Assembly: GCF_014529535.1 (NCBI RefSeq)
Contig: NW_023503373.1
Location: 1,240,001 to 1,304,000 of the forward strand
Source of the DNA: Bradysia coprophila
Lineage: Eukaryota > Arthropoda > Insecta > Diptera > Sciaridae
Direction of reading: 5' to 3'
Length of the DNA: 64,000 bases
Shown here: positions 10,601 to 23,367 of the stretch, one piece after another
Numbering within the stretch: position 1 is the first letter of the stretch
How the letters are laid out: the number at the start of each line of letters is the position of its first letter
Notes under the pieces: model-generated
Told to the model about the DNA's origin: nothing
The model's input: only the letters and a program-made list of their open reading frames with translations
The model's database searches: none
Program-made: the position numbers and the translations under genes

Positions 10601-13600
10601 ACCTCAAATTTGCATTTAAATATTTTTTCAGAAAACATCCATTTGCTCCCTTTTTAATTTATAAGTAAACCAACGTGATAAAGGTTAAAAATGTAATGCA
10701 GAAATTGTGCTCACATTGGGTCGTTGTATTTTTTTAAGTGGAAACATGTCGTTTGGTAATTAAATGAGTACATGGAGGTAACGTATAAATTATGTATTGT
10801 TATGCGAGTTGAAATTGAAAAGTTAATGGAAAAAAGCTTTACCGACATTTTCTATGTTTGCGTTCGGTTTTCTCGTATTTTTTTTTTTTGTTTTACTTCT
10901 GTGAATGAGCTCATGTGTAAACTTTGGCATCGTTATTGTAAGCTAACGGGTTGGTTTCGAAGAATCGAAGATTATTTTGCAATTATGAAAAATGTTTTTC
11001 TTTTCTCTTTGAAATGGCATTAATAAACATCATTAAAAAAGTTTTCGAAAAAGTCAACCACAATTCAAAACCGCATTGCTCTTATTCCGTATAGAGAATG
11101 ATAATGTTTGGGAGAGGAAAAAAACTGAAATAAAATAAAACTTTAAAAACCATATTTTGCTGAATAAAATTAATTCCGAAAAGTTCCGATTCTTTAAAGG
11201 AAAGGTAACTCATTTTTTCCACGCAAAGCCAAAAGTCAAACATTATACCAGAAAAGAAAATGCATTAAAACTTTTGATAACCAATTTGCTTAAATTATTT
11301 AAAAGTTTTTATGTTTTCCTTTTAAAAGAAGTAATATAATTTTTTGTGGAAGATGTTTACTCTGTGCCGTCTTTAAATCTATATTATATCGTAGAGTCGT
11401 AACTTACTTTCTTTTGTCGTTGGTCGATTTTAAAGCAAGTGAGAGATAATATAAAGTCAGAATGATTGATGCAATTTATGTATTACCTTACATCACATAT
11501 ATGTATAGTCACATACGATACAACACATGAATTATTCCGTTACATTTTATAATATTACGTTGCTTTCGATATATTGAAAATGGCAAAAAAAATCAGTTGA
11601 GAACGTAGCAGACGCTGCAACGGAAGTCCCGTACAAACATCTAGTGCGTGCGTGAAGCTAACGTGTGATATAAAACCTTCAGCAAGACTTCTGCAAAAAG
11701 TACAAGTAGTAGAAAAGCCCTCACAAAAATCGATACAAATTTATCATACTTTCCCATTTCCATGCTTTATAAGATAAAGTAACATTTAAACCAATATAAT
11801 TAAAACAATTCTCCAACAATGATAGACCGTGTGCAGTATAAATAATTTATTTTTAATTGATTTAGATTATTATTCTGTAGAACAAAAGTGTAAACAGAAT
11901 ATCTGAAAAATGTCTGCTTGATTTTATATCTCACTTTAAAAGCTGTAATTTGAATGAAACTAAAAGGATATCCGAACCATTCTAATTCATTCTAATTGGA
12001 TTCTCACTAAGATTCTAATAAGTGGGATGGCAACAATATTTTCAATAATTTCCATAAATAAATAAATATTTTTTTCAATGGTTTTCATGGTAAATCTTCT
12101 TTTTATTGAAATATGAAACTTTTTTCTCAAAATCGCACACGGTCTATTCACTTTTAGTCATCATCGACTTATATACAATTCGTACAACTTTGCCTTTGGT
12201 TTTCTACTTCAGTCTTATTCGGTTCATGCTATGGTCGAATTGGAAACTTCTGGAAAATGACATATTTTCGAGCCTTCCAATTGGTTTCCACCTAATCCAC
12301 CTAATGCGAATTTTCGATATTAAGTTACAGGAAGATTCAGCTCAACACTTTTATGCTCCTGCAACAGCTGGTCGTTTCATTGTTTTAATACACTTTTCCA
12401 TTAAACACATTCCATTTCCACACGACCCTTGAAAACAACGCACTTCAAGAATGAGTGAAGCACTTTTGCTTGAAGTGCGTTGATGAAAACCGAGAAAACG
12501 ACCATCTGAAGTCGAACCGAAAAAGTGTGATCTGAACGTTCGTTTAGTCTCTGTGCGACAGTTAACGATAGTCAGAAGCAAAAGTGCCAAGTAGAAGAAA
12601 TAGAAGTAAAGTTAAAAAAAAAATACAAATTTACCTTACGGAAGAACGCACAGACCTTTTGGTTTTGGTATTACTGAACAAAGGGAAGGGTTTTCTTCTT
12701 ACTCCCCGATTATATGAAAAAACATTTTAAACGAAAAATGAAACTTATAAGCCCCAAGTGCTACGTACGGCACTGAAAATTCTTCTTTATTTAATAGTGC
12801 GCTAGAGAAAATGTTGCACATAATAGTAAAATATTGCTTTACTTTAAGCAGATTAGCTAAAAAATAAAGTTCATTAACTTTGAAGAAAAACTCAGTCAGA
12901 ACATTTATCTAGATATTCAACGCTCTCGTATGGATTATATACATTCATATCACGAAATTTTTTAAACTTTTACAGCAAGTCGATAAAGACCGACCCATAG
13001 GTATCTTTAAAATAAAAACTTGACGTCGAGAATTGCTGTTTTTTTTTTTTAACTTACAAAATTGGATTAATAAAGCTAAAGTAAAATAAAAATTTCAAAC
13101 TTTTACCTATTACTTACCGAGGTCCCATAACGTTCAAATTACTAAGAAACAAAGATAAAGACTTAATCATAGAACTTTTGGCTTGATATGTTTTCGTTCG
13201 ATTTCTATTGATTTAACTTTTCTTTTGCTTTTGCAATTCGTGATTTATCTTTTTTTCTTCACTTTCTCGTTATTGGCTTGTTTTCTGGTGTAGTAGAAAA
13301 TTGAAAAGAATTTCCCAAGAGACATATGAGTTTTTTTTCTTCTGATTCACCTAATGTGTTTACTCTTTAGCTTTAGCATTTGCTTTCTATAGCCATTCAT
13401 ATAACTTTTTTGACGCTTCGTGTGTATACATTACATTCATGTGTAATGTAAACAGATAAGGACATTTTCGATCGAAATATTTCACTTTAACCCATACGAA
13501 TAGATCAAAATGTTTTGTGGAAATTTTGAGTTTGACTTAAAATATTCCTTCGTATGATTCGGTATTCATTGAAATGCATTGTGTTTGAAAGCATCGTCGT

Positions 13601-14319
13601 GGAAATGATATTTATCTTTCTTTACAAAAACATTTACGGAAAATCAAATTTGCATTTGCAATATTTTAGAGTTCTCACCACGTAACACATTCACTTAATT
13701 ATTATAACAAAAATCGTTTCATCTTGAAACTTCATCACTTGCAGATGAATACATTTGCTAATATGTTGCTTTGCAAGAGGTAAATTACTTACCATACTAA
13801 TTCAGTGTGTTGCATTTTATAAAATGCACATGTGTAGTAAAAACAATATACGGTAAAGTGCACACGAACAATATGGCAAATGGTAAACCATAACTGTTAA
13901 CAACTTAAATTCTGCGGAGCGAGTTTACATTGTAATATTCTGAAGTTGAATCTCCATTACAATGCGAATACATAGTTGCTTACAGTACTTAAAGAGTATG
14001 CTCAGTGTTTCGCAATTTGTTTCGGAATTAGAAATAGTTTATGAAAGCAATACGACATTTGCATACAGAAATTGTAACAACGACACAAACACGTAGGAAG
14101 TACGTAAATTAATTGAAAAAGTTTAAATGACTGAGATGCTTGATAATGTCTTCAATATTCTCTCCACAAATTCAAGTACCACTGTGGTAGGGAATTATTA
14201 GTGTTTCGTTTTCATGTCGTCCATCAATTACATTATTGCAATTTCATCTTGCACCCGTTAACTTAGTGTTAAATTTGTATTTAATTTTAACAAAAAAATA
14301 TGTTCGTTTTATCTTGCAG
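7672..14319. other. Gene-poor stretch upstream of KH gene
   Basis: About 6.6 kb with no recognised coding exon. ORFs of 60-108 codons occur on both strands but carry no family signal. A small hairpin lies at about 12434-12480, with arms built on AACGCACTTCAAG; the same motif recurs near 28395, 30321 and 30445 and looks like part of a dispersed repeat. The missing first exon or exons of the KH gene at 14320 should lie here, but I could not identify them. Confidence 0.5.
11593..11626 (+). promoter_or_regulatory. Candidate initiator plus DPE-like core promoter
   Basis: TCAGTT at 11593-11598 matches the arthropod initiator TCAKTY. Taking its A (11595) as +1, the +28 to +32 positions read GGAAG, which fits four of five positions of the DPE consensus RGWYV. 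The following 120 bases are less AT-rich than the surroundings, as in a 5' UTR. It could serve the KH gene 2.7 kb downstream, but no linking exon was found and such matches arise by chance. Confidence 0.25.
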
Positions 14320-14321
14320 AA

Positions 14322-16683
14322 ATGACAAAAGTACAACAGTGTGGACGTATTCCACAACGAGACCAGAAATATGTGGACATTTATCGTGAAAAGCAAATTC
14401 GTGTCACTGTTAAAGTTCTTGTTCCAGTTAAGGAACACCCAAAGGTAAGTGAGTATTGAACGGAAAACAATAAAAATAAGTTTTGCTTGTTCAGTTTTTT
14501 GTGCTTCTATTTTATTGAAGCGACGAATGTATTGAAAGCATAGCTTTGAGGGTTTAGATATTGGAAAGAAACGTGAATTGAATTTTAAAGTTTTTTTTTG
14601 TTCTTTACTTTCGGATAAAAAGTTTGTAATACCGAGGCGAAACTGTTCACTTTATAAAAAATAAGGAAATGGGTAAGAGACGATTGTAACGAGAAATAAT
14701 ATTTATTTGTTTTTCGCGTTAGGTGCAATCGGTTCTCGTACGGTTAACAGTTTTGTTCATCTTTATAAAACTTTATTTTAATCAAATGGTGGATACATTC
14801 CATTGGGTGGCATTTCTTTTATTTTTATCCCCATAACCATTGTATAGAAAATGCCACAGTGGATCAGTACACTGTGTACGTTTACATTAACCTTACATTT
14901 TATAAGAGGGTTTAAGTATACATACGTGCACAAATATTTCCGTAAAATCCACCAACAAAACCGACAAATTTCGCTCTTACAATAACCCAATGTATGCTTG
15001 CATGATTCTGTGATTACATGATGGTTTTATCTATTATTGGTTTTAGGTGGTTTATATGTACACACCATCATAGTTATTGAAACCATGTTATCTCTCTAAC
15101 ACAATTTTCTTTTTTCGATATCAAATAGTTTAACTTTGTTGGGAAATTACTTGGACCGAAGGGAAATTCAATGAAACGATTGCAAGAGGAGACAATGTGC
15201 AAAATGGCCGTTCTGGGTCGAGGTTCAATGAAAGATAGAAAAAAGGTACGAAACGTTTTCTTTTTCCGATACCGATTTTCAATTGTATTGATGGTATCGT
15301 GTTTTTTCTGGTGTTGTTGTCGAATGTTTTTTTTTGGGAAACAATAGGAAGAAGAGTTGAGAGCATCACTGGACCCTAAGTATGCTCACTTGAACGACGA
15401 TTTACACGTTGAAATATCGGCATTAGCTCCACCAGCTGAAGCTCATGCGAGAGCAGCATACGCACTAGCCGAAGTTCGGAAATATTTGATTCCCGACAGT
15501 AATGACTGTATTCGACAAGAGCAAATGCGTGAAATGATTGCTGATGGAACGATTCAGGCCGAAATACCCGACACAGAACCCATAAATCCATACAAGCCGT
15601 ATATTCCCAAGCATCGGACAGTGTCCACTCATCCACCTCGAGCTGCCTATCCATCATATGGGTAAATAGAAACTAATGATCTTATTCATTTCACAGTTAA
15701 AGAATTGAAATTAATTTCATTTTTCTCTATCGATGTACAACAGATATCCGCCACGCGTCGCCACATCCGGCCCACCACCACGATCACCGACATCAGGTTC
15801 GTCTCGCACAGTTATGCCTGCCAAACAAAAAATCTTATCGATTCTAGATCGTGCTCGCAATGCTATGGAAGAATCTTACGGTGGTTACGAGGAACCGATT
15901 TATGAAGCACCGCCACCAGCTGCTCATTACGATGCGTACTATCCGCCGGTTGCACCGACATCACGATCATCTCGCTATGAAGTGCAAGATTACGAGCCAA
16001 CTGAATATCGACGTGACTACTATCATCGCGAAGCGACTGCATATCCAGGTAAGTGGACACATATTTTGGTAATTTATTTTGGTTGTGGGACATTTACAGG
16101 TTGTGTGAGTAATAAATAAGAAAATATTTTTATAAATTTTTTTAAAATAAAATCATTTGGCGCGAACTTTTTAAATATATAACAAAGCAATGGAGATATA
16201 AAACCCCGACATTATTCAAACTTTAAAATTAATTTGGCAATTTAACTGAATTTTTTGATAACAATTTTAAACTCGTACATTAATCATAACACATTTAAAA
16301 ATGAGAAAACTAAAATCACCATCGTTAATCGGTTCTAAAAACGAATTCAACAAAACGAAAATTCAATAGACAAACATAAACGTTCTCATTCAACCAGCAG
16401 TGATTTAAAAACACTTTAAAAAAAGGGAATCCCAAATAAAATCTGGAAATGTCGTCGAATGAAATAAAAAACTAAAAATTTCTTGCTAAAAATTGTAGTT
16501 AAAACATCATCTGGAGCAACCAGTCGTTCATCGTGGAAGGGTTCCAGTAGTGGATATCCTTCATCTAGTCGACATGAAGAGACTAGCAGTTCAAAGCATT
16601 CACATGCTAGCGGACATAGTGGACATAGTCACAGTCGTGACAGTCGCTACCGTAGCTCACCGTACACACGACCATCAAAGTAA
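14322..16683 (+). CDS. STAR-family KH RNA-binding protein (Sam68/KHDRBS-like), 5' incomplete
   Basis: Sam68-type STAR proteins bind A/U-rich RNA and act in splicing and signalling. Exons: 14320-14444, 15129-15245, 15348-15661, 15744-16048, 16499-16683, all GT-AG and in frame, giving at least 347 residues. The sequence runs [22 protein letters not shown], then the KH core [14 protein letters not shown] with the GPKG loop (residues 50-53), MKRLQEET and [15 protein letters not shown] (QUA2-like). The tail is rich in Tyr, Pro and Ser ([27 protein letters not shown]), like the tyrosine-rich Sam68 C-terminus. Exon 1 begins after an AG acceptor two bases before the ATG, and in the family this point is internal. 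The ATG is therefore probably not the true start, and an upstream QUA1 exon is missing from this model. It resembles the Drosophila qkr58E group; the exact orthologue is not assigned. Confidence 0.9.
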
Positions 16684-18809
16684 ATAAAACATTTTCTATA
16701 TTCCTCTTTTGATAACCAATTCGAAAAATGTTTACGAAGAGATTTCTTTGCATCATTCTTATTAACAATGGCATTAATACTATGCATTTTATTAAATTTG
16801 AAGGGAAAAAAATTTTCCTCGAAACTTTTCGTTTGAATGAGACCGATTCGCCTTTCGTCGCTGATATGAATCCATCAGCAATTACATGGAGCTCACAAAG
16901 TGGATTTACTCTCTTAATCCCAACATGATTGATAATGCGTTCAGAAAGTCAATTTAAACCCTTCTATCCTTCGTTGAATATGTAGCAGCTCACATAATCA
17001 ATGCTGAATATTTTCTTGGTCTGATTTTTTTTGTGGGTCGTAATTTTGTTCGGTGATTCAATTAGAATTCTCCCCCGAACGATTACATATGTCCATGAAA
17101 TTACGTCATTCGGTATCTCTCTTAATTTATCAACCGTTGATGGATACTGACTAAATTTGTCGCATTAAAGATGAGATTTTTTTTTTGGACAAATTAATTG
17201 CTCGCTTTAACAAAGGTGAAATTTGCTTGTCTCATGTTTTCTTGTTCACGTTTGAATATGAGGTAATCCTAATGAGCAATTGCTAGACGTTCCTTTTGGC
17301 TCTTGTGTTTATTTATGCAAATTCATTTCGCAATTTTAAAATCCTTTTTCGCTCCTACAATTCGTAATTGTTTTCCGTTGTGATGATGCATAGATATCTT
17401 CTTTGTGTTAAAATTAATTAGCAAACCAACCGCAATTAAAATTTAAACCAATTTAAAATGAAAAATTTTCCTCTACAGAAAATACTAAAAATGTTAAACG
17501 TAAACGCTAAACACAACGTTCATAATCATAATAACATAAATGGTGGATATACGGATAAAACTCAAATGGACTTGAACTATTTGTATAAATGGAGTAAAAC
17601 AAGAAATAGTTATTTGTTCTTTAAACAAAAAACCAAACTTCAATTAGAAGAGTTGAAGTTAATGATTAGTTTCTTTGTGCAAATTAAACTTAATTAAATC
17701 TGTAACTGAAACTTAAATATTCTAATTAAAAACAAATTTACATAAAAAGGTGGCGTTATAAATATGATATGAAATCACCAAACAGACAAATCCAAAAATA
17801 ATATTCAATTTTATTGACCCGCTGTACCAAAACAAAAATCATTCGAAATTAATTTGATTTATATGATGTGAACAAAAGTTAATTGATACAAATTTTACGA
17901 TCAACCATAAAACATTCGATCAATGGAAGTAAAAAATTCTTACATAATGCGAATGCATGTGACGATTTTTGTTTTTCGTTTTGACCTGAAACAATAAACA
18001 GACAAATTATTTTAAAAACAATTAAATGACAAAGAAAATAACTTCAATTAATCAAGAAAATATGAAAACATTGAAACCAATTTAAATTTGAAATTATCTT
18101 TTTCCCAAATGGAATGATATAAAACTAAAAATGAATTAAAATCGAGCTAGATGTGAGGTCTGTTTAAATTGCTCGAAAAAATAAATAAATTATATTCTTA
18201 AAGGTTGATAAGAGATTGTAAAATATGAGAACAGAATTCGTGCAATGTGTAAGTGCTCATTAGGACGGGAAGTAAAACAACCCGTCCTTTGTAATGTTCC
18301 GCTATAAAGACATATTTACTTTAAATCCAAAACATTCACGTCGCGGTTTAATATTGCCAATTATTGACAAACGCAGTAAAAATGCCAATCGACCTACAGC
18401 CTGTGTGCAAATGAGACTCATAGGGGCATGACGCTTGTATTGATTGAATAGTCCCTTGCAGATTTGTGCAGATGTATAAACAACCAGAAATACTTAGCTG
18501 GAAGCCTATGCTTCTTCGCCATTTATTTTTGAGCGCTACGAGTGTCTGACCGAGGGTGTCACATATGTTAACACATCGTAGAAAACCAAAACTAATGTCA
18601 AATGATGAATGCAAGTTGACAATGTGGTTTGTCTGGTATGAAGGACCTTAATTTTGACACTAATTACGGCTATCTACGATCTGTAACATCTGATATACTA
18701 AGCCCACCACCGTTAGGGCACTGTTAGCCCCCAACGAACTGAAGCAATAGAACAAATGTTTTCCAGTTTAGATATTGTAAATCCAAAAAATATGTTTTAT
18801 GCCATCGCC
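16684..18809. other. 3' flank of KH gene, no second gene recognised
   Basis: AT-rich sequence following the KH stop codon, part of which should be its 3' UTR. ORFs at 16728-16928, 17458-17697 and 18348-18614 (-) have no family signal and show amino-acid compositions expected of AT-rich noncoding DNA. No mobile element was delimited. Confidence 0.4.
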
Positions 18810-19145
18810 CTTTGATAATAATAATAATAATTCGTTTATTTAGCATAAGCTATTGAAAATCTTTACACATCTTTCCCTACGTTACAGATTGATTTTTTTT
18901 TTTTATCTTCACCCATGACACATCAAATCTTTAACTATTTTTACACACAATTATCTAATTCAAAAATTTACATTCACCATCATTATACTCTCTCTACACC
19001 TTATACTACTACACTTTATATTAGTTCACTAGAATTTCTGTATTTTCATTGAGGATTCCGAAAGTTTCCATGAAGAGTTGTGTTTGGCTGGCTGCTAGGA
19101 TACTGATATCACACAGGCTGCACTGTCGACATGTTATGTAAAATC
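18810..19145 (-). pseudogene. LINE 3' remnant (minus strand)
   Basis: Read on the minus strand, an open segment carries RQCSLCDISILAASQ and continues to ETFGILNENTEILVN before a stop (stop codon at 19019-19021). About 200 bases of 3' UTR follow, then a terminal (ATT)n tail at 18817-18834 next to an AATAAACG-like end. A short cysteine-containing C-terminus plus a trinucleotide tail is the usual look of a truncated non-LTR retrotransposon. The protein match is weak, so the family is not assigned. Confidence 0.4.
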
Positions 19146-20940
19146 GAGCTAATACAATCGGATAACTTGCAAATTTTACTCAGCTTTGTTGAACTGTTTT
19201 CAATAGGTGGTTTGTATTTCTGTGTATTGATATGTACTGTCTATACAGACAAGACATAATAGATCCATAAAACGCGTATTCAATGTTCTTCTATGTAACT
19301 ATAGACGTTCTGGTACAGAAATACAAACAATAGAGCAGCTGAAACGACTTTATAAGTGGCTGACTATTACAACTAGATTTTAATACTTGGTGACAAACAC
19401 AAATGCAGTACTTGCATAATTGCAGTGATGATGAAACCAAAGTCAAAAGTCATGATGCGAAACCTTACTCTCTGAGACTTACTCTGAACTAGTGCTGATA
19501 AACCGCGACTTCGTCGCTTACTAGCGTCGTCCGGCGGAAAAATTGTGTTCCTAACGTGTGGTAAAATATTAATTTTTTTGGGGAATACGATTCCAGAATT
19601 CGCCTCAGGCTTGTGCGGTAAATCTCTAATTTGCTAAAAACAAACCGTTCAACATGCATTAAGATAAATATTGCAAACTTGAAAAATAATCTTTGACCAT
19701 AAAGAATGAGCCAGTTTATGGCCGTAAGTGAAAAGCAGCTCTCTTATCAACAAACCAAAAGTAAAAAACAAAACAAAAAAAAAAAAACAAATCAATGTGT
19801 GTGAAACATTTAAGCTCTATGAGTAAAACATTTTTAAAATATTAAAATGAAATAAATTACTAGCTTTGAATGTCACAAAGCGTAAAGCGTAAAAAAAATA
19901 ATTTTGTAAAATCTAAAATCAAATAAACGACAACGCATATGTAATACATATTCTGTATACTTGAATAATTAAATAAATAAATTTAAAAAAAGAAGGTAAA
20001 ACATAATAAGGATAATGATGTAATTATGAATAAACAAGAATAAAATAAATAATCCCTTTAAATGAGTTCAACAGAAAAAAAACCGTTGTTCTAATTCAAA
20101 GGAAAACAGGACATTTACCAGAACTACAGTAAAATTGTTGCAGTGTTTATTGTTCGTTATTCTTGGATGTGGCAGTTTTTTTTTATGTATTTAAGACTTT
20201 TAAGTTGCATATTCTACACATTTTTGTACGTTTAGGTCTCCTATTTATCTCAATCTTTTTGATATGTTTCTTCTTCTCTGTATCGTTTCAAAGCGTTTAA
20301 TACTTCATTCTTCCCACAATGAACAGATTCCATTTCAAAGACTTACCTAATACCTCACCACATAAGATTACGTTTGCCAAAAATAAGGTTTTAGCATTCG
20401 TTTACGTTTTCGTTTCAATTCGTCTCTAATGGTCGCAATTCAAGTCAAGTTAGTTGTTAACATTATCATGTATATCACTACATCGTTAAACTTAACCATG
20501 CAAGTAATGCATATATAGGATTGCAAGGATTGTAATGTCATCAAATTGAGAAAGTTATCTTCGAGACCAGAAACCTTTTTTATTCCTTAAAAGGAAATCA
20601 TAACGGAAAGTGGATACCGACATCATTTGAGAGTTGTTGTGATTGGAAATTGTTTCCACATAAATTTCGTCTAACAAATAAAGATCTAGATTCGATATTT
20701 TAGAGTTCATCCGAAAATGAAAATCCAGATTTGTGGAAATAATTTCAAACCAAAACAACTGTCAAATCAGAAAATATATCGGTATCCACTTTTCCGGGTG
20801 TATAATTATTTTACCATACTCTCTCCGTGCAAGTAGCAAATTTTTGTGTTGACAATTTTTGTGATAACCCAAACTATTTGTGTTAGGACAAAATTTTTTG
20901 AATTTCGTTCAGTTTTTTCGTTGTATGGTGGAAGAAATGT
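19146..20940. other. Intergenic, dispersed-repeat fragment
   Basis: No gene seen. The segment near 19587-19650 (GATTCCAGAATTCGCCTC and following, ending TTTGCTAAAAACAAACCG) is a diverged copy of 35318-35385, so it is a dispersed repeat. Confidence 0.4.
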
Positions 20941-21064
20941 AAGAAGTTACATTTTCCACAATTACAATCCAACCGACGTTATTCATTCCACATACGTAAA
21001 TGTCATAACGTTGGCAATGCATGTGGAATAAACAACGTCGGTTGGATTGTAATTGTTACTTCTT
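20941..21064. repeat. Foldback repeat, arms about 45-53 bp
   Basis: Arms at 20941-20993 and 21021-21064 are inverted copies sharing AATTACAATCCAACCGACGT and TTCCACAT, with a 9-base insertion in the left arm. The loop is about 27 bases. This is the shape of a short foldback MITE. No flanking duplication was recognised. Confidence 0.75.
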
Positions 21065-21152
21065 ATAATTGCGAGACTGTAACACAATTATTTGTGCTGA
21101 CACAAAATGTATGTTTGGTTCAGTCGGTTTATTTTTAGTTTGGAACATATTT

Positions 21153-21326
21153 TAGATTTATCAGAGTTTTAAAAGTCATCAATGTTCCCAGTGATCAAAG
21201 TGGTTCCAGGTTATGATATTTTGGTAAAAACCACTCAGCGAATTCAAATTTCACTCCAAAATATCAGACTGGGAAGAATTTAATTGACTAGGAACATCGA
21301 TGACTCTTAAAGCTCTGATCAATCTA
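21153..21326. repeat. 174-bp foldback MITE
   Basis: Terminal inverted repeats of about 40 bp. The left starts TAGATTTATCAGAG and contains GTCATCAATGTTCCCAGT; the right, read in reverse complement, has TAGATTGATCAGAG and GTCATCGATGTTCCTAGT. An inner pair around GATATTTTGG also folds, so nearly the whole unit forms a hairpin. It lies only 33 bases from the next element at 21360. Confidence 0.75.
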
Positions 21327-21359
21327 CAACTGTGCTTTTTAAAGGTGAACACATTGTAG

Positions 21360-21885
21360 CAGGCATCCATAACGTTATAACCGAAATCGATTTCGTTACA
21401 AGAATAACGTTATTCGAGTAACCGAATTCATTTTCGTTATCGAATAACGTTATTATTAACGTTATTCGATAACTGAAATGAATTCGGTTACTCGAATAAC
21501 GTTATTTGTATACCAAAGTTAATTCGGTTATCGGAATAACGTTATTCAAAAAACAGAATGAATTCGGTTATCGGAATAACGTTATTCAAAAAACAGAATG
21601 AATTCGGTTATTTCAATAACGTTATTCGATTATTGAAATTAATTTCGTTTTTTAGCTCCGTATTTCATTTTTTAAAAAAGAAATCTATGTAACTGAATTT
21701 TTGAATAACGTTATTCGTATAACCGAAATTATTCGGTTTTATGAATAACGTTATTCGAATAACCGAATTCATTTCGATATTCGAATAACGTTATTTGAGT
21801 AACCGAATTCATTTGGGTAATCGAATATCGTTATTCGAGTAACCGAAATGATTTCGGTTACTAATAACGTTATTGGGGATCCCTG
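21360..21885. mobile_element. hAT-type element made of AATAACGTTATT palindrome array
   Basis: 526-bp element with termini CAGGCATCC...GGATCCCTG, flanked by a perfect 8-bp duplication CATTGTAG (21352-21359 and 21886-21893). Eight-base TSDs and CAG-starting ends are the hAT signature. The body contains about a dozen copies of the 12-base palindrome AATAACGTTATT, some degenerate. They are spaced about 40 bases apart by a linker of the type CGAGTAACCGAATTCATTTC, itself partly inverted around GAATTC. It has no ORF and must rely on a transposase elsewhere. Confidence 0.85.
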
Positions 21886-22389
21886 CATTGTAGAACAAAA
21901 ATTCACTTTTTAAATTCCCAATATAAAGTAGCTCCTTAGAATTGTTTACAAACTGGAGCTACGCAGGTCACTTGTTATGTTTTACTATTGTGAAACTTCG
22001 AAATATTGCTAAGATTACTTTACATAATGCATGTAGATTGAAAATTGCTCACTTCCGAGCTCATTTCATAATATTAGACGATCTTAGGGTGAAATAATAC
22101 ACAAAACTCGAGAGAAAATTGTAACTTCGTGTTTTCCCGTATTTGTTAACATTGACTTCGCGCTTGATTCTTAACCGAACCATTTTACACTTTGATCAGA
22201 AGCTGCAACACTGACTTCCCATTAGATCCGCAATATCATTCGACTAATTTTCGTTTTGAGGGATTATTTTCAAAAACAGCCCACCCAAATCTGCCGCAGT
22301 GGTATGTGCCTAGAAAGATATTCGACCCTAGAATCCAAAACGAAAAAAAATGTTTGAAGCTTTTGTTGCTAGTGGTAGGTGATCAAAAA

Positions 22390-22620
22390 CCGAAAACATG
22401 CACTTTTCATATGGAAATTTCTCGAGGTCGTTCAAGGTCGTGTGGAAAGATAATTACATGTACGTTTGAGGCAAATATGGCCTTTAAGGGTTTGGAAGCA
22501 CTGTAGATTCGTCCAAACCCCATTTGGAATTTGCTCAACTACATTTCTAATGACACCCCACGGACCATGTACGGTTCGTGTAACTATAGAAATTTCTGGA
22601 AGAAAAGTGTATGTTTTCGG
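22390..22620. repeat. Imperfect foldback
   Basis: Arms 22390-22422 and 22588-22620 are inverted copies of CCGAAAACATGCACTTTTC / CCGAAAACATACACTTTTC followed by AAATTTCT. The 165-base interior has further weaker complementarity. The overlapping ORFs of 72-104 codons on both strands derive from this repeat and are not taken as genes. Confidence 0.55.
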
Positions 22621-23367
22621 TTTGAACTTGAGTACATTTAATTCCAACAAACACTTGGAAGGACTACTATCTGGGGCCGTTCGTATGTATTAATTAAAAG
22701 GATTAGTCTATTGCAACGTTTGTATTTCAAGACTTGCTGCCGTGAACTTTTTGAAGTTCCATTGTTATTCCGCGTCGTTCTGTTCCATTCCATTTCAATA
22801 ATTTTTCTTTCTTTCATTCTTTCTGGTAATAGGCTACCGGAATCAAAGAACCACATGGAGCCGCACGGATACACAAGATACATAACGCATTGAATTGCAT
22901 CAAGTTCCAGTTAGTATAAGACAATTTATGAATGGTCAACACGTAGACGATTTGTGGAGCCGACAAGTTCCTCAGCATTAGACATTTTTACTTCAGATGG
23001 TGCGTGGTAAATTATGAATATATATGGACCAACAAACTGTGATACGAAAATAATCAACACTTTTGTCTTTAACAAAGGAAAGTAACTGAATGTGTGTTAT
23101 ACGAAATTTGATTTCGATCTAAAATACTTTTTTCATATTTTTTCTTCTTGTTTTTTCTTTTGTGAACGAAATAAATTTACGATAATCCCTATACTGCAAC
23201 CGAACACTATTTATACCCCGATCGTTAATTGCGGATTGGAATAATTTATGAAACCTATTGAAATAAAATCCAGAAAATTGATTTAAATAACTGAGTTTTA
23301 ATTTACTGCACCCAAAAGAAAACGAAAAATTTCATAGCAAACAACCGTTCGAAAAGCGATCCATATA

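Noticed and set aside
18348..18614. 88-codon minus-strand ORF as a retroelement fragment
   Set aside because: No recognisable motif, although it lies near a LINE remnant.
22192..22893. Cluster of 60-104-codon ORFs on both strands
   Set aside because: They overlap an imperfect foldback, so open frames on both strands reflect the repeat rather than a gene.
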